Shown: positions 42,740 to 51,824, numbered from the stretch's first letter. The stretch is 64,000 nucleotides of DNA from Nitrospirillum iridis (GCF_014205765.1 NZ_JACIIZ010000007.1:124001-188000), one strand, 5' to 3'. Translations and numbers: made by a program. The notes: generated from the letters alone by a model not told the origin.

Positions 42740-43677
42740 GGGCCGGGATCTCGGGAAGGGGGCGGCAAGTGGGCGAAAACGCGATCCAGGACAGCGAAGG
42801 GATCGGGCGGGTGTATGCCCACGGCCCGGGTCAGGCGCCCGCTGTCCATGATGGTATGGCGTGGCGGTGGCTCCAGCACGAAGCCTGCTGCCAAAGCGTG
42901 CACCGGCCGTACCAGCGCCGGGTCGGCGCCGATGTGGCGGCATAGATGGCGCGCGGCGGCGGCGTAGTCGATCTCCGTGGCCGACGACAGCTGGAACAGG
43001 CCGGGCCACCGGGATTGCGCCAGGCGGCGCAGGGCGTCCACCACCAGCTCCACGGGAAGGGGGGCGAGGCTCATATCCTCGGCCGCGCGGATGGGACGGC
43101 CGTTGGCTAGCGCGGCCGCCCAGCTTGTGAACAGGGGCAGCTCCGAGGGCAATACCTTGCTCAGCCGCAGCACGGTTACGCAGGCGGCCGGGTGCCGGGC
43201 CGCCAAGTCCCACAGTGCCTGTTCCGCCGCCGCCTTCTGGTGGCCGTAGACATTGCTGGGGGCCAGTGAAGCGCTCTCGTCGGGGAAGGCCAGGTTCCCG
43301 TCCAGCACCTGGTTGGTGGACAGAAAGATCACGTGAGTGCCGTCCGCCAGCAGCCGGTTTGCCAGGGCCGCCATGTTGGTGACGTTAATGGCGAATGCCC
43401 CGGGCGGGTCCTTGAAACAGTCATCCAGCCGGGCGACGGCGGCGCAGATGTAGGCGGTTCGGTAAGGACCCGCGCCCAGGGCCGCGCCATCCTGCGGCCG
43501 TGTCAGGTCCAGCAGTGGCCGGTCGGGTCCCTGGGCCTCCGGTCGCCGGGTGGTGGCGTGGACGGTCTCACCGGCAAGGCGCAGGCTGGCCACCAGGGCC
43601 GCCCCGACCATGCCATCACCGCCTACGACCAGGTGGGGTCGGTCATTCGAAGAAGATGAACCCATGGTCGCCCGCAT
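42736..43677 (-). CDS. RmlD-like NAD(P)-dependent sugar reductase, copy 2
   Basis: A 313-residue extended SDR: VVGGDGMVGAALVASLRLAG at the N-terminus, VIFLSTNQVLDG, and YGHQK as the catalytic pair. It is related to the copy at 37317. An in-frame ATG at 43665 is an alternative start. It overlaps the upstream methyltransferase by 35 bp and the downstream one by 4 bp. Confidence 0.8.
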   Translation of the reverse strand: MRATMGSSSSNDRPHLVVGGDGMVGAALVASLRLAGETVHATTRRPEAQGPDRPLLDLTRPQDGAALGAGPYRTAYICAAVARLDDCFKDPPGAFAINVTNMAALANRLLADGTHVIFLSTNQVLDGNLAFPDESASLAPSNVYGHQKAAAEQALWDLAARHPAACVTVLRLSKVLPSELPLFTSWAAALANGRPIRAAEDMSLAPLPVELVVDALRRLAQSRWPGLFQLSSATEIDYAAAARHLCRHIGADPALVRPVHALAAGFVLEPPPRHTIMDSGRLTRAVGIHPPDPFAVLDRVFAHLPPPSRDPGP

Positions 43678-44308
43678 ATCCCGCGCGTTGTGCTATCCAG
43701 GCCCAGCTTTCCGGTGAATGGAACGACAGGCATGTCAGCTGCCAGTACAGCAGATTGGCCTTCTCGCGCTCGTCGCGGAAGCTTTCCACCATGAAATATT
43801 TCCGCGGCCCCCGGCCTACCCGCTCCATTTCCGCCAGCGCGTCGAAAACGCCCTCGATGGGCAGGTTGTGCAGCGTGCCCATCGAGATCACGCAATCAAA
43901 GGCGCCATCGGCGTAAGGCAGTTTGCGGCAATCGCCCACCTCCAAGAACGGCTTCACCTCGTCCTTGGCGTGCGCGACACCGTAGGCGGAGATGTCCAGG
44001 CCGGCGATCTCCAGCCCCGGCACCACCTGGGTCAGCTCATACAACAGGAAGCCCTTGCCGCAGCCCACATCCAAGAGGCGGTCGCCGGCCTTCAAGCCAT
44101 AATGCTGGGCCAGGCGCTCGGCCACCGGTCGCCAGCGTCCATCATATCGATAGCCGCCATAGCCGTGCTGGCGTTCGCCATCCCAGTAGTCGGCGCCGAA
44201 CTGCCGGGCCACGGCGGCGCAGGCGGCCTTGTCATGGTCCACCACCCGCTGCACATAGTTGCGCTTGGTGCTGGCGTGCAAAGTCTGGATGAAGTCGACC
44301 CGGGCCAT
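43643..44308 (-). CDS. class I SAM-dependent methyltransferase (small)
   Basis: A 221-residue methyltransferase: motif I LLDVGCGKGFLLYEL near residue 75, GLDISAYGV, and CVISMGTLHNLP near 140. It is a different type from the two long copies in this operon and probably methylates another position or substrate. It starts 12 bp after the LIC12192-like gene. Confidence 0.85.
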   Translation of the reverse strand: MARVDFIQTLHASTKRNYVQRVVDHDKAACAAVARQFGADYWDGERQHGYGGYRYDGRWRPVAERLAQHYGLKAGDRLLDVGCGKGFLLYELTQVVPGLEIAGLDISAYGVAHAKDEVKPFLEVGDCRKLPYADGAFDCVISMGTLHNLPIEGVFDALAEMERVGRGPRKYFMVESFRDEREKANLLYWQLTCLSFHSPESWAWIAQRAGYAGDHGFIFFE

Positions 44309-44319
44309 ACCGTCGTTCC

Positions 44320-44754
44320 TCAGCTGGCGGGCAGCAGGGACAGCGCGATGGCGCCACGGAAATCCAGCGCGCGCTGCACGCCCCAGATATCCTCCAGATG
44401 CTCGATATCGTCCCGGGTCGCCAGCACCAGCCCCTCGACGGCGAAATGCAGGGTCCCGCCCCGTTCCAGCACGGTGTCGTAAACCGCGAGGCGCCGGTCG
44501 CGGCGCTGGGGCAGCATGAAGAGGGTATAGGCGACGACGCCATGCAACTGCGGCAGTTCATCCAGTGCCTGCTGCAGCTGCAGATAGCAGCCATCCATGA
44601 TGTATTCGACCACCGACAGGCGGAAGGACAGGCCCTGCCGGGCGCAATAGTCGCGGATGACCAGGTTCTGCACGTGCTGAGGCACGCGGCTTCCCCGCAC
44701 CGGGCGCGGCGAGATATAGCCCCGGTGGCCGAAACGGGTGGGGGTGGCAGCCAT
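44320..44754 (-). CDS. LIC12192-type sporadic carbohydrate cluster protein
   Basis: A 144-residue protein. RGYISPRPVRGSRVPQHVQN followed by LVIRDYCARQGLSFRLS, then GVVAYTLFMLPQ and LHFAVEGL, match what I recall of the family named after Leptospira LIC12192 ('sporadic carbohydrate cluster protein'). The family has no assigned reaction but recurs with the same oxygenase and methyltransferase neighbours in carbohydrate loci. It is 3 bp from the 2OG oxygenase gene. Confidence 0.75.
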   Translation of the reverse strand: MAATPTRFGHRGYISPRPVRGSRVPQHVQNLVIRDYCARQGLSFRLSVVEYIMDGCYLQLQQALDELPQLHGVVAYTLFMLPQRRDRRLAVYDTVLERGGTLHFAVEGLVLATRDDIEHLEDIWGVQRALDFRGAIALSLLPAS

Positions 44755-44757
44755 GGC

Positions 44758-45564
44758 TTACTCCTTGAATCCGTTGGGGTAGTCGTAGGCCATGCCGATC
44801 CGGCTGGCGGCGCGCAGGGTTATGGGTTCGAAGAATTCGCCCAGACGCTTGTCGGCGTAGGGGGTGAAGACACCCTTGAACCGGCAGTTCATGGACCAGC
44901 GCGCCTCCGGTTCCTGGTTGACGCGGTTGCCGTGGGGCAGGTTCTGGTTGAACAGCAGGAAATGGCCATAGGGAATGTCCAGCCATAGCAGGTCTGGCTC
45001 GATGTCCCGATAGATGTCGTCGGTATTGCGGCCCGTATAGTCCGCCATCCGGCCCTCCAGCGCCTGTGCCGGACCTGGCGGCAGCAGGTACATGCTTTTG
45101 GTCCGATAGCAGTCGACCAGCGGGATCCACAGCACCAGTTCGAACGGGCTGTCGCCTGACCAGACATCGGCATGGACAGGCAGTAGCGAGCTGCTGTCGC
45201 CGGACAGCTGGATGGACAGATTCAGCCGGCGCTGCATCGCCAGTTCGTTACCCACCAGGATTTCCAGGGTGCGCCTGGCCGCGGCGAAATAGGCGGCCCG
45301 TGCCCATGGTTCGGCGTTCAGCCGGCCAATCTGGTGCAGTCGGAAATCATTCAGCCGGTCTACCGGCACCCGGTCCCCGATGCCATTCAGAAAGGCGTCC
45401 GGGGAGGCCGGCAGCGGGCAGTCCAGCCAGTCGCAGGCGGCATGCACCAGAAGATCGCGGATACGGTCAAGCGCGGCGCGGTCTTCCGCCGGGGCGATGA
45501 TATGGCCCGTCTCCAGGAAGCGACGGGTAAGGGCCTGCTCTTCGGCAGGCAGGAAGTTGGTCAT
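44758..45564 (-). CDS. 2OG-Fe(II) oxygenase (sporadic carbohydrate cluster type)
   Basis: A 268-residue 2-oxoglutarate-dependent oxygenase. The HxD pair is in LPVHADVWSGDSPFEL near residue 133, the distal His in NLPHGNRVN near 213, and the 2-oxoglutarate Arg is probably the following RW or R in GNRVN. The C-terminal KRLGEFFEPITL is distinctive. This matches the oxygenase seen with LIC12192-type proteins. It probably hydroxylates or oxidises a nucleotide sugar. Confidence 0.8.
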   Translation of the reverse strand: MTNFLPAEEQALTRRFLETGHIIAPAEDRAALDRIRDLLVHAACDWLDCPLPASPDAFLNGIGDRVPVDRLNDFRLHQIGRLNAEPWARAAYFAAARRTLEILVGNELAMQRRLNLSIQLSGDSSSLLPVHADVWSGDSPFELVLWIPLVDCYRTKSMYLLPPGPAQALEGRMADYTGRNTDDIYRDIEPDLLWLDIPYGHFLLFNQNLPHGNRVNQEPEARWSMNCRFKGVFTPYADKRLGEFFEPITLRAASRIGMAYDYPNGFKE

Positions 45565-45571
45565 GTCCGCC

Positions 45572-46591
45572 TCACTTCAGCCCGATCTCCTGCATCTTCT
45601 TGATGTTGAAGTATCGGCTGTCGTCCATGGAATTGGGCACCTGGCCGGCGTCGAACGCCGCCTTCAGGTCGCGCACGGCATCGCTGATGGTGTGGGTGGG
45701 AACGAAGCCCAGTTCCCGCCGAATCTTGTCCGAGGAGATGTGGTAGGAGCGCAGGTCGTTGGTCGGCGTCACTTCGATGGCGGTGCCGGCGCCCACCACG
45801 TCACGCACCATCTCCGCGATCTGCATGATGGTATGGTTCTCATAGCCCGCGTTGTAGACCTTGCCGTCGATCAGGGCGTCGTCCCATTGCAGGGCCTGCA
45901 GGTACAGCGCCACCATGTCGTCGATATGGATGTTGGGCCGCTTCTGGCTGCCGCCGAACACCTTGATCTTGCCGGCGTTGATGGCGTGGTTGGTCAGGAT
46001 GTTGACCGACAGGTCCAGGCGCAGGCGGGGGGCATAGCCGCAGACGGTGGCGGGGCGGATGGTCAGGGTGGTGAAGCCGGGCACCCGCTCCTCCTCCAGC
46101 ACCTCCTCGCACATGGCCTTGAACTTGGAATAGTCGGTCAGGGGCTCGAGAGCCAACTCCTCGGTCACGTTGTCCTCGTCCTTGATACCGTAGACCGAGG
46201 AAGAGGAGGCGTAGATGAAGCGCGTGACCCCGGCCGCCTTGGCGGCCCGCACCAGGGGGCGGAAGCAGTCGTAATTGATGGAGCGTCCCAGATCCGGGTT
46301 CAGGTCGAAGCTGGGGTCGTTGGAGATGCAGGCCAGGTGGATGACGGCGTTGACGCCGGCCAGCGCCTTTTCCACCGCCGCCGGGTCGCGCAGGTCGCCC
46401 TTCACCTGGATCAGCTTGGGATCGCCGGCCAGATCGGCGAAGACATCACCGTAGATGTAGAGATCCAATACCGTGACGGTGTGGCCGGCCCTCAGCAGTT
46501 CCGGGACCAGCCGGCTGCCGACATAACCGGCGCCGCCGGTGACGAGGACGTGCCAGGTACGGGGACTCTTGGCCGGATTCTGGGAAGTCAT
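45572..46591 (-). CDS. NAD-dependent epimerase/dehydratase 1
   Basis: A 339-residue extended SDR: VLVTGGAGYVGSRLVPELL at the N-terminus, HLACISNDPSF, YASSSSVYG and the catalytic DYSKFK. It resembles UDP-glucose 4-epimerase relatives in carbohydrate loci; the substrate is not identifiable. It lies 8 bp after the 2OG oxygenase start region and 45 bp from the kinase fusion gene. Confidence 0.88.
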   Translation of the reverse strand: MTSQNPAKSPRTWHVLVTGGAGYVGSRLVPELLRAGHTVTVLDLYIYGDVFADLAGDPKLIQVKGDLRDPAAVEKALAGVNAVIHLACISNDPSFDLNPDLGRSINYDCFRPLVRAAKAAGVTRFIYASSSSVYGIKDEDNVTEELALEPLTDYSKFKAMCEEVLEEERVPGFTTLTIRPATVCGYAPRLRLDLSVNILTNHAINAGKIKVFGGSQKRPNIHIDDMVALYLQALQWDDALIDGKVYNAGYENHTIMQIAEMVRDVVGAGTAIEVTPTNDLRSYHISSDKIRRELGFVPTHTISDAVRDLKAAFDAGQVPNSMDDSRYFNIKKMQEIGLK

Positions 46592-46636
46592 GGGCGTTTT
46601 CCGTTGTGATCAGGCGCGGCCAGGAATGGCCGGGGT

Positions 46637-48232
46637 TCATTTCAGGATGGCGGTCAGGAACTTGACCAGCGGTGGCTTTTCCACCGACCGGCGGTGGCCG
46701 ACGATGCCGACCTTGATGGCGCCGGCGGCATTGCCGATGAAGGCCACCACGTCCATGTCCACACCGGCGGCGACCAGGGGCGAACTGACGGCGAGGAAGG
46801 CGTCGCCAGCGCCCACGGTGTCCACCACCATGTTGGTGAAGGCGGGAACGCGGTGGGTACCCTTCGCCGCGTCATGGGCGACGCAGCCCAGCTTGCCCTG
46901 GGTGACGATCAGGCGGCCGCAGCGCATGCGGGCCGGCAGCTTCTCCGAGGCGATGAGGGCGATGTCGGTGAACTTGTCCGCCAGGGCCAGCCGCGCCTCC
47001 GGGGCGTCGATGCAGATATAGTCGGCGCACGGATAGCGCGTGATCAGGTTGTAGCCGACGTTGGCGCTGTTGGTTTGGGTGTTGACCGCCAGAAACTTGG
47101 CATGTTGGGTCAGTGCCTGGATCACCGGCTCGGTGATCATGCCATGGCCGAAGTCTGTGGCGATAACCAGGTCATAGTCGCCCGCCCGTTCCGCGATCAG
47201 CCGGGTCAGGCTGTCCGCCTCGTCTTCATCCAGCGGCGCGTCGTCCATCTCATAGACTTCGAACAGCTTGCGCATGTAGCCGCTGTCGACGAAGCGGGTT
47301 TTCCGGGTGGTGGGCTTGCCCGCCCGGGTGATGGTCTCAACCCGCACGTTGGGCTTCAGGCTTTCCGTAACCAGGTCCGCGAAGGAATGGGTTTCCCCCA
47401 GGCAGGTCAGCACGTCGACCTGCCGGCAGAAGGCCGCCACGTGGTTGGCGGCGGCGATGACGCCGCCCGCGAACGTCTCCTTGTCGCGGAACAGGGTGGC
47501 GATCATGTTCTCCTTGGGCGACTTCGACATCGGCTGGACGTAGCGGTATTCGTCGATGATGGTGTCGCCCACCAGCAGGACCTTGAAGTCCCTCACGGAT
47601 TCGATGGCCGCCAGCAGGCGGGGCAGCATGTTCTGCTCCCGCGCCAACTCCAGATAGGCCTGCAGGTCGGCGTCATAGACGCCCAGGTACTTGTTGATCA
47701 GCGAGGACGAGCTGAAAGTGATGTCATCGGTGAAGGCGACGCGGCCGCCATGGGCTTCCACGGCGTTGCGTTCATCGATGATACCGCCGGTGATGTCGTC
47801 GGCGTCGTTGGCGTATTCCGATCCCTTGACGTAGACCGACGGCTTGATGGTGTGCAGCACGCCGACGGCCGTCTGCTCCGTGCTGATGGCGACATAGTCG
47901 ACATGCTCCAGCGCGGCCACCATCTGGGCGCGCAACTGCTCGGAAAAGACCGGCCGGCCGGGGCCCTTGTTGACGTGGCGATCGGCCGTCAGCGTCACCA
48001 CCAGCATGTCGCCGAAGCGACGTGCCTCTTCCAGGTGGCGGACGTGGCCCAGGTGCAGCAGGTCGAACACGCCGTGGGCCAGCACCACCCGGTGCCCGGC
48101 GGCGCGGGTCTCCGCGGCGATGACCGCGATCTCTTCCAGCGTGCGAACCTTGTTCCGCGTGGGGCCGCGGGTGGGCGCCCGGGGGGTGGGGGCCTTGTGC
48201 CCTTCAGTATCGGTCAATTTTGTACCGTCCAT
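46637..48232 (-). CDS. nucleotidyltransferase-PfkB kinase fusion (HldE-like, reversed order)
   Basis: A 531-residue bifunctional protein. Residues ~35-175 are a cytidylyltransferase-type domain with GVFDLLHLGH (HxGH). Residues ~215-530 are a PfkB sugar kinase ending in the DTVGAGDAFLA catalytic motif. In heptose enzyme HldE the kinase precedes the nucleotidyltransferase; here the order is reversed. It should phosphorylate a sugar and then activate it as an NDP-sugar. The ATG at 48232 is preferred over the frame's upstream extension to 48313, because GGGAA precedes it and it follows the epimerase stop by 7 bp. Confidence 0.88.
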   Translation of the reverse strand: MDGTKLTDTEGHKAPTPRAPTRGPTRNKVRTLEEIAVIAAETRAAGHRVVLAHGVFDLLHLGHVRHLEEARRFGDMLVVTLTADRHVNKGPGRPVFSEQLRAQMVAALEHVDYVAISTEQTAVGVLHTIKPSVYVKGSEYANDADDITGGIIDERNAVEAHGGRVAFTDDITFSSSSLINKYLGVYDADLQAYLELAREQNMLPRLLAAIESVRDFKVLLVGDTIIDEYRYVQPMSKSPKENMIATLFRDKETFAGGVIAAANHVAAFCRQVDVLTCLGETHSFADLVTESLKPNVRVETITRAGKPTTRKTRFVDSGYMRKLFEVYEMDDAPLDEDEADSLTRLIAERAGDYDLVIATDFGHGMITEPVIQALTQHAKFLAVNTQTNSANVGYNLITRYPCADYICIDAPEARLALADKFTDIALIASEKLPARMRCGRLIVTQGKLGCVAHDAAKGTHRVPAFTNMVVDTVGAGDAFLAVSSPLVAAGVDMDVVAFIGNAAGAIKVGIVGHRRSVEKPPLVKFLTAILK

Positions 48233-48239
48233 TTCCCGA

Positions 48240-49241
48240 TCAGCCTTTGATGTACCGGAACCAATCCTTCGTGGCGTCGGCGATGGTTCCTGTAGTCCAT
48301 ACCGGTGCATCACGCCAATAGTCGAGATTTTGCAAAAGCCGGGCCACGCCTTCCTCGATGCTCACCCGCGGGGCCCAGCCCAGTTCCGTCGTGATCCGGG
48401 TGATGTCGGCGAAGGTGCAGTCGGGTTCCCCGGGGCGTTTGGGGATGTATTCGACCTTGTCCGTGCCGATCAGTTCCACCAGCCGGTTCACAGACACCGT
48501 GCCGCCGCTGCCGACATTGTAGATCCGGCCGGTGCGCCCCTTGTCCGCCGCCGTCAGAAAGGCGGAAACGACATCGCTGACATAGGTGAAGTCGCGGGTC
48601 TGGGTTCCGTCGCCGACGATGGTGATGGGCTTGCCCGCCAGCTTCTGCGCCAGGAAGACGCCGAACACGGCACCATAGGTGCCACTGGTGCGGGCGCGGG
48701 GACCATACACGTTGAAAAGGCGCAAGCTGACCACCGGCAAGTCATAGAGCATGGCCCAATGCAACAGCAGCTGCTCGCCCAGGTTCTTGGTCAGGGCGTA
48801 GGGGTAGCGCGGATCGATGGCCGCGTCCTCCCCCGTGGGATAGTGGGCGGGAATGCCATAGCAGGAGCTGGAGGCCGCATACATGACCCGGCGCACCCCC
48901 GCAGCCCGCGCCGCCTCCGCCACGGCGAAGCAGCCGTTGACGTTGGCATCATAGTAGGTCGCCGGATTCTGGACGGACGGCACGATGTCGGCCATCGCCG
49001 CCAGGTGGAACACCCGGCTCGCGCCCTTGATGACGTCGCGCATCAGCGCGCGGTCGGCCACGTCGCCCTCGACAAAGCGCAGGGCGGGATTTTCCCGATG
49101 CTGGGCAAGATTTGCCAGGCGGCCCACGGCCAGGTTGTCCACCGCCACCACCTGCCGGCCGGCGGCCAGCAGGGCGTCGATCAGGTGGCTGCCGATGAAA
49201 CCGGCGCCGCCGGTGACGACGTCGAAGCTGTGATCGGACAT
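48240..49241 (-). CDS. NAD-dependent epimerase/dehydratase 2
   Basis: A 333-residue extended SDR: VVTGGAGFIGSHLIDALLAA, HLAAMADIVPSVQNP, MYAASSSCYG and catalytic YALTK. Closest in pattern to UDP-GlcNAc/UDP-glucose 4-epimerases of the WbpP/GalE type. It lies 58 bp downstream of pseC and may interconvert a sugar feeding the pathway. Confidence 0.88.
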   Translation of the reverse strand: MSDHSFDVVTGGAGFIGSHLIDALLAAGRQVVAVDNLAVGRLANLAQHRENPALRFVEGDVADRALMRDVIKGASRVFHLAAMADIVPSVQNPATYYDANVNGCFAVAEAARAAGVRRVMYAASSSCYGIPAHYPTGEDAAIDPRYPYALTKNLGEQLLLHWAMLYDLPVVSLRLFNVYGPRARTSGTYGAVFGVFLAQKLAGKPITIVGDGTQTRDFTYVSDVVSAFLTAADKGRTGRIYNVGSGGTVSVNRLVELIGTDKVEYIPKRPGEPDCTFADITRITTELGWAPRVSIEEGVARLLQNLDYWRDAPVWTTGTIADATKDWFRYIKG

Positions 49242-49299
49242 GGTTCTTGTTCCTGTCAGTCTAGGCGAAGGAAGGGGGCTGGGCGAAGGGAGGGGCGCC

Positions 49300-50544
49300 T
49301 CACGCCCCGGTCAATCGTTTCAGGGCGGCCACCACCCGGTCGACGTCGCCATCCGTCATGGCGGGAAACAGTGGCAGGGAAAGACAGGCGCGGTACCAGC
49401 CATCAGCGCCCGGCAGGTCCAGGTCGCCATAGCGGGCCCGGTAGTAAGGCTGACGGTGCACGGGGATATAGTGCACCTGGGTGCCGACGCCGAGGTCGCG
49501 CAGCCGGGCCATGGCGGCGGCGCGGTCCATGCCCAGCGCGGCGAAGTCGATCAGCGCGACATACAGGTGCCAGGCCGGCTCTCCGCCGCTGCGGCCCGCA
49601 GGGCGAATCGCGGGGGCCAGGTGGGCCAGACGCTCGTCATAGCGCGCCACCATTTCCGCCCGCCGGCGGGCGAAGCGATCGAGCTTGCCCAGTTGGCTCA
49701 GGCCCAGGGCGGCATGGATGTCGGTCAGGCGGTAGTTGTACCCCGGCTCCGGCATCTCATAGTACCAGGGATTGGCACCGCCGCTGGCGGCCAAGGCCGA
49801 GTCCCTGTCCTGGAACGCCGCCGCGTCGCGCACCATGCCGTGGCTGACGAAGCGGCGCAGGGCCAGGGCCAGCCCGTCGTCGTTGGTCGTGACCATGCCG
49901 CCCTCGCCGGCCGCGATGGTCTTGACCGGATGGAAGGAGAAGCAGGCCATGGCCGACCGGTCGCAGGCGCCGATGGCAACCAGCTCTCCGGCCCGCGTGG
50001 CTCTGCGGCTGCCCACGGCGTGGCAGGCGTCCTCGATGATGGCCAGCCCATGATCCGCCGCCGCATCGGCCAGGGCGTCCATGTCCGCCGCCTGTCCGGC
50101 CAGGTGCACGGGCGCCAGGGCCCGCACCCGCCATCCCCGCGCCTTGGCCCGGGCGATGGCGGCCTCGGCATGGGGGCGGCCCATCAGGCCGGTTTCGGCA
50201 TCGACATCGGCGAAGGCCACCTCCGCCCCGCAGTAGCGGGCGGCGTTGGCGGTGGCCAGGAAGGTGACGCTGGGCACCACGACGGCGTCGCCAGGCCTGA
50301 GGTCGAGCGCCATGCAGGCCAGGTGCAGCGCGGCGGTGCCATTGGCGCAGGCGACCGCCTGCCGCGCGCCCACCGCCTGGGCGAAGGCCTGCTCGAACCG
50401 GGTGACGGTGGGACCCTGGGTCAGCCAGTCGCCGCGCAGGACGGCGGTGACGGCGGCGATGTCGTCCTCGTCGATGGCCTGGCGGCCATAGGGAAGGAAT
50501 GGCGTCGCCCCCGGCTTGGGGAACTGCGGCGGGTCGGCGGCCAT
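49300..50544 (-). CDS. pseC: PseC-like UDP-4-keto-sugar aminotransferase
   Basis: A 414-residue DegT-family enzyme with the PseC pattern: LPYGRQAIDEDDIAAV, LTQGPTVTRFEQAFA, PVHLAGQAADMDAL, EDACHAVG, and the Schiff-base Lys in FHPVKTIAAGEGG. PseC transaminates the 4-keto product of PseB. The ATG at 50544 overlaps the pseB TGA by one base (TGATG); the frame runs on to 50670 but that extension is not family-like. It is immediately downstream of pseB. Confidence 0.93.
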   Translation of the reverse strand: MAADPPQFPKPGATPFLPYGRQAIDEDDIAAVTAVLRGDWLTQGPTVTRFEQAFAQAVGARQAVACANGTAALHLACMALDLRPGDAVVVPSVTFLATANAARYCGAEVAFADVDAETGLMGRPHAEAAIARAKARGWRVRALAPVHLAGQAADMDALADAAADHGLAIIEDACHAVGSRRATRAGELVAIGACDRSAMACFSFHPVKTIAAGEGGMVTTNDDGLALALRRFVSHGMVRDAAAFQDRDSALAASGGANPWYYEMPEPGYNYRLTDIHAALGLSQLGKLDRFARRRAEMVARYDERLAHLAPAIRPAGRSGGEPAWHLYVALIDFAALGMDRAAAMARLRDLGVGTQVHYIPVHRQPYYRARYGDLDLPGADGWYRACLSLPLFPAMTDGDVDRVVAALKRLTGA

Positions 50545-51566
50545 CACGGGTTCTGCAGCAGGGCCGCCAGCCGTTCGGACGTCAGCCAGTCGGTGTTGCT
50601 GTCGCTGCGATAACTGAAGCCGTCCGGCACCGGTTGGGTGCCCAGATCCACATAGGCTTGACGCTGCCACCAGTTGAAGGCCGGTTCGATGACATAGCGG
50701 TCGTCCATCTCGAAGGTCTGGCGGCTGTCATCCTCCGTGATCATGACCTCGTGCAATTTTTCGCCGGGACGGATGCCGATGACCCTCTGCGGCAGGCCGG
50801 GCGCCATGCAGGACGCCAGGTCGGCCACCCGCATGCTGGGGATCTTGGGCACGTAGATTTCCCCGCCCTGCATCATGGCGAAGCACGACGCGACGAACTC
50901 CACCCCGTGCCGCAAGGTGATCCAGAAGCGCGTCATGCGGTCATCGGTGATGGGCAGTTCCGTCGCCCCCTCGCCGATCAGCTTGCGGAACAGGGGGATG
51001 ACGCTGCCGCGCGACCCCACCACGTTGCCATAGCGCACGACGGAAAAGCGGGTGCCGACCGACCCCGACAGGTTGTTGGACGCCACGAAGATCTTGTCGG
51101 AAGCCAGCTTGCTGGCGCCATACAGGTTGATGGGGCTGGCGGCCTTGTCGGTGGACAGGGCGATGACCTTGCGCACGCCGGCGGCCAAGGCCGCGTGCAC
51201 CACGTTTTCGGCACCGTAAACGTTGGTGCGGATGCATTCGATGGGGTTGTATTCGGCGGTGGGCACATGCTTCAGCGCGGCGGCGTGGACGCAATAGTCC
51301 ACCTCGCGCATCGCCAGTTCCAGCCGGGTCCGGTCGCGCACATCACCGATGAAGAAGCGCAGCACGCCCTCATGCGCCGTGCCCAGCTGCTGCTGCATCT
51401 CGTACTGTTTGAACTCATCGCGGGAGAAGATGATGATCCGGCGGGGTTTGGCGTTATCCAGCAGGAAACGGACGAACTGGCGGCCGAAGGAACCGGTGCC
51501 CCCGGTGATCAGGATGGAGGCGCCGTTGAAATCGGCCAGGGCCGACTTGAGGAATTTCGACGTCAT
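50544..51566 (-). CDS. pseB: PseB-like UDP-GlcNAc 4,6-dehydratase (inverting)
   Basis: A 340-residue extended SDR: ILITGGTGSFGRQFVRFLL, AALKHVPTAEYNPIECIRTN, the STDKAASPINLYGASKL region with the Tyr/Lys, and the C-terminal DDRYVIEPAFNW. This pattern is typical of PseB/FlaA1, which dehydrates and C5-epimerises UDP-GlcNAc. The ATG at 51566 follows GGGAG; the frame extends to 51638. It is the first gene of the leftward operon. Confidence 0.93.
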   Translation of the reverse strand: MTSKFLKSALADFNGASILITGGTGSFGRQFVRFLLDNAKPRRIIIFSRDEFKQYEMQQQLGTAHEGVLRFFIGDVRDRTRLELAMREVDYCVHAAALKHVPTAEYNPIECIRTNVYGAENVVHAALAAGVRKVIALSTDKAASPINLYGASKLASDKIFVASNNLSGSVGTRFSVVRYGNVVGSRGSVIPLFRKLIGEGATELPITDDRMTRFWITLRHGVEFVASCFAMMQGGEIYVPKIPSMRVADLASCMAPGLPQRVIGIRPGEKLHEVMITEDDSRQTFEMDDRYVIEPAFNWWQRQAYVDLGTQPVPDGFSYRSDSNTDWLTSERLAALLQNP

Positions 51567-51778
51567 GTCTGCTCCCACCGCCGCCGGGACCGTTCCCCCC
51601 CGGCTTGCAATAACATCCTTACACACCGGCGCTGCCAAAACAGGCGCGTTCCAGCCGGGCTGAACGGCCGTCGTGGGGGGGCTTCGCCTATTCCGGCCTT
51701 TACCCGACCATTTCCGTCGGCCGTTCCCGTCCGATTGTACAACGTCGGCGAAGCGCCTCCGCCCGACGCGCGCCGGGA

Positions 51779-51809
51779 GTATAGCGCCAACACGGCTGCA
51801 AGTATCAAC
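51779..51809 (-). promoter_or_regulatory. possible promoter of the leftward pseB operon
   Basis: On the minus strand TTGATA (51809-51804) and TATACT (51784-51779) are 19 bp apart, with the start of pseB about 210 bp downstream. The -10 is a good match; the spacing is long. Confidence 0.4.
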
Positions 51810-51824
51810 AATCTGTGTGATTTA

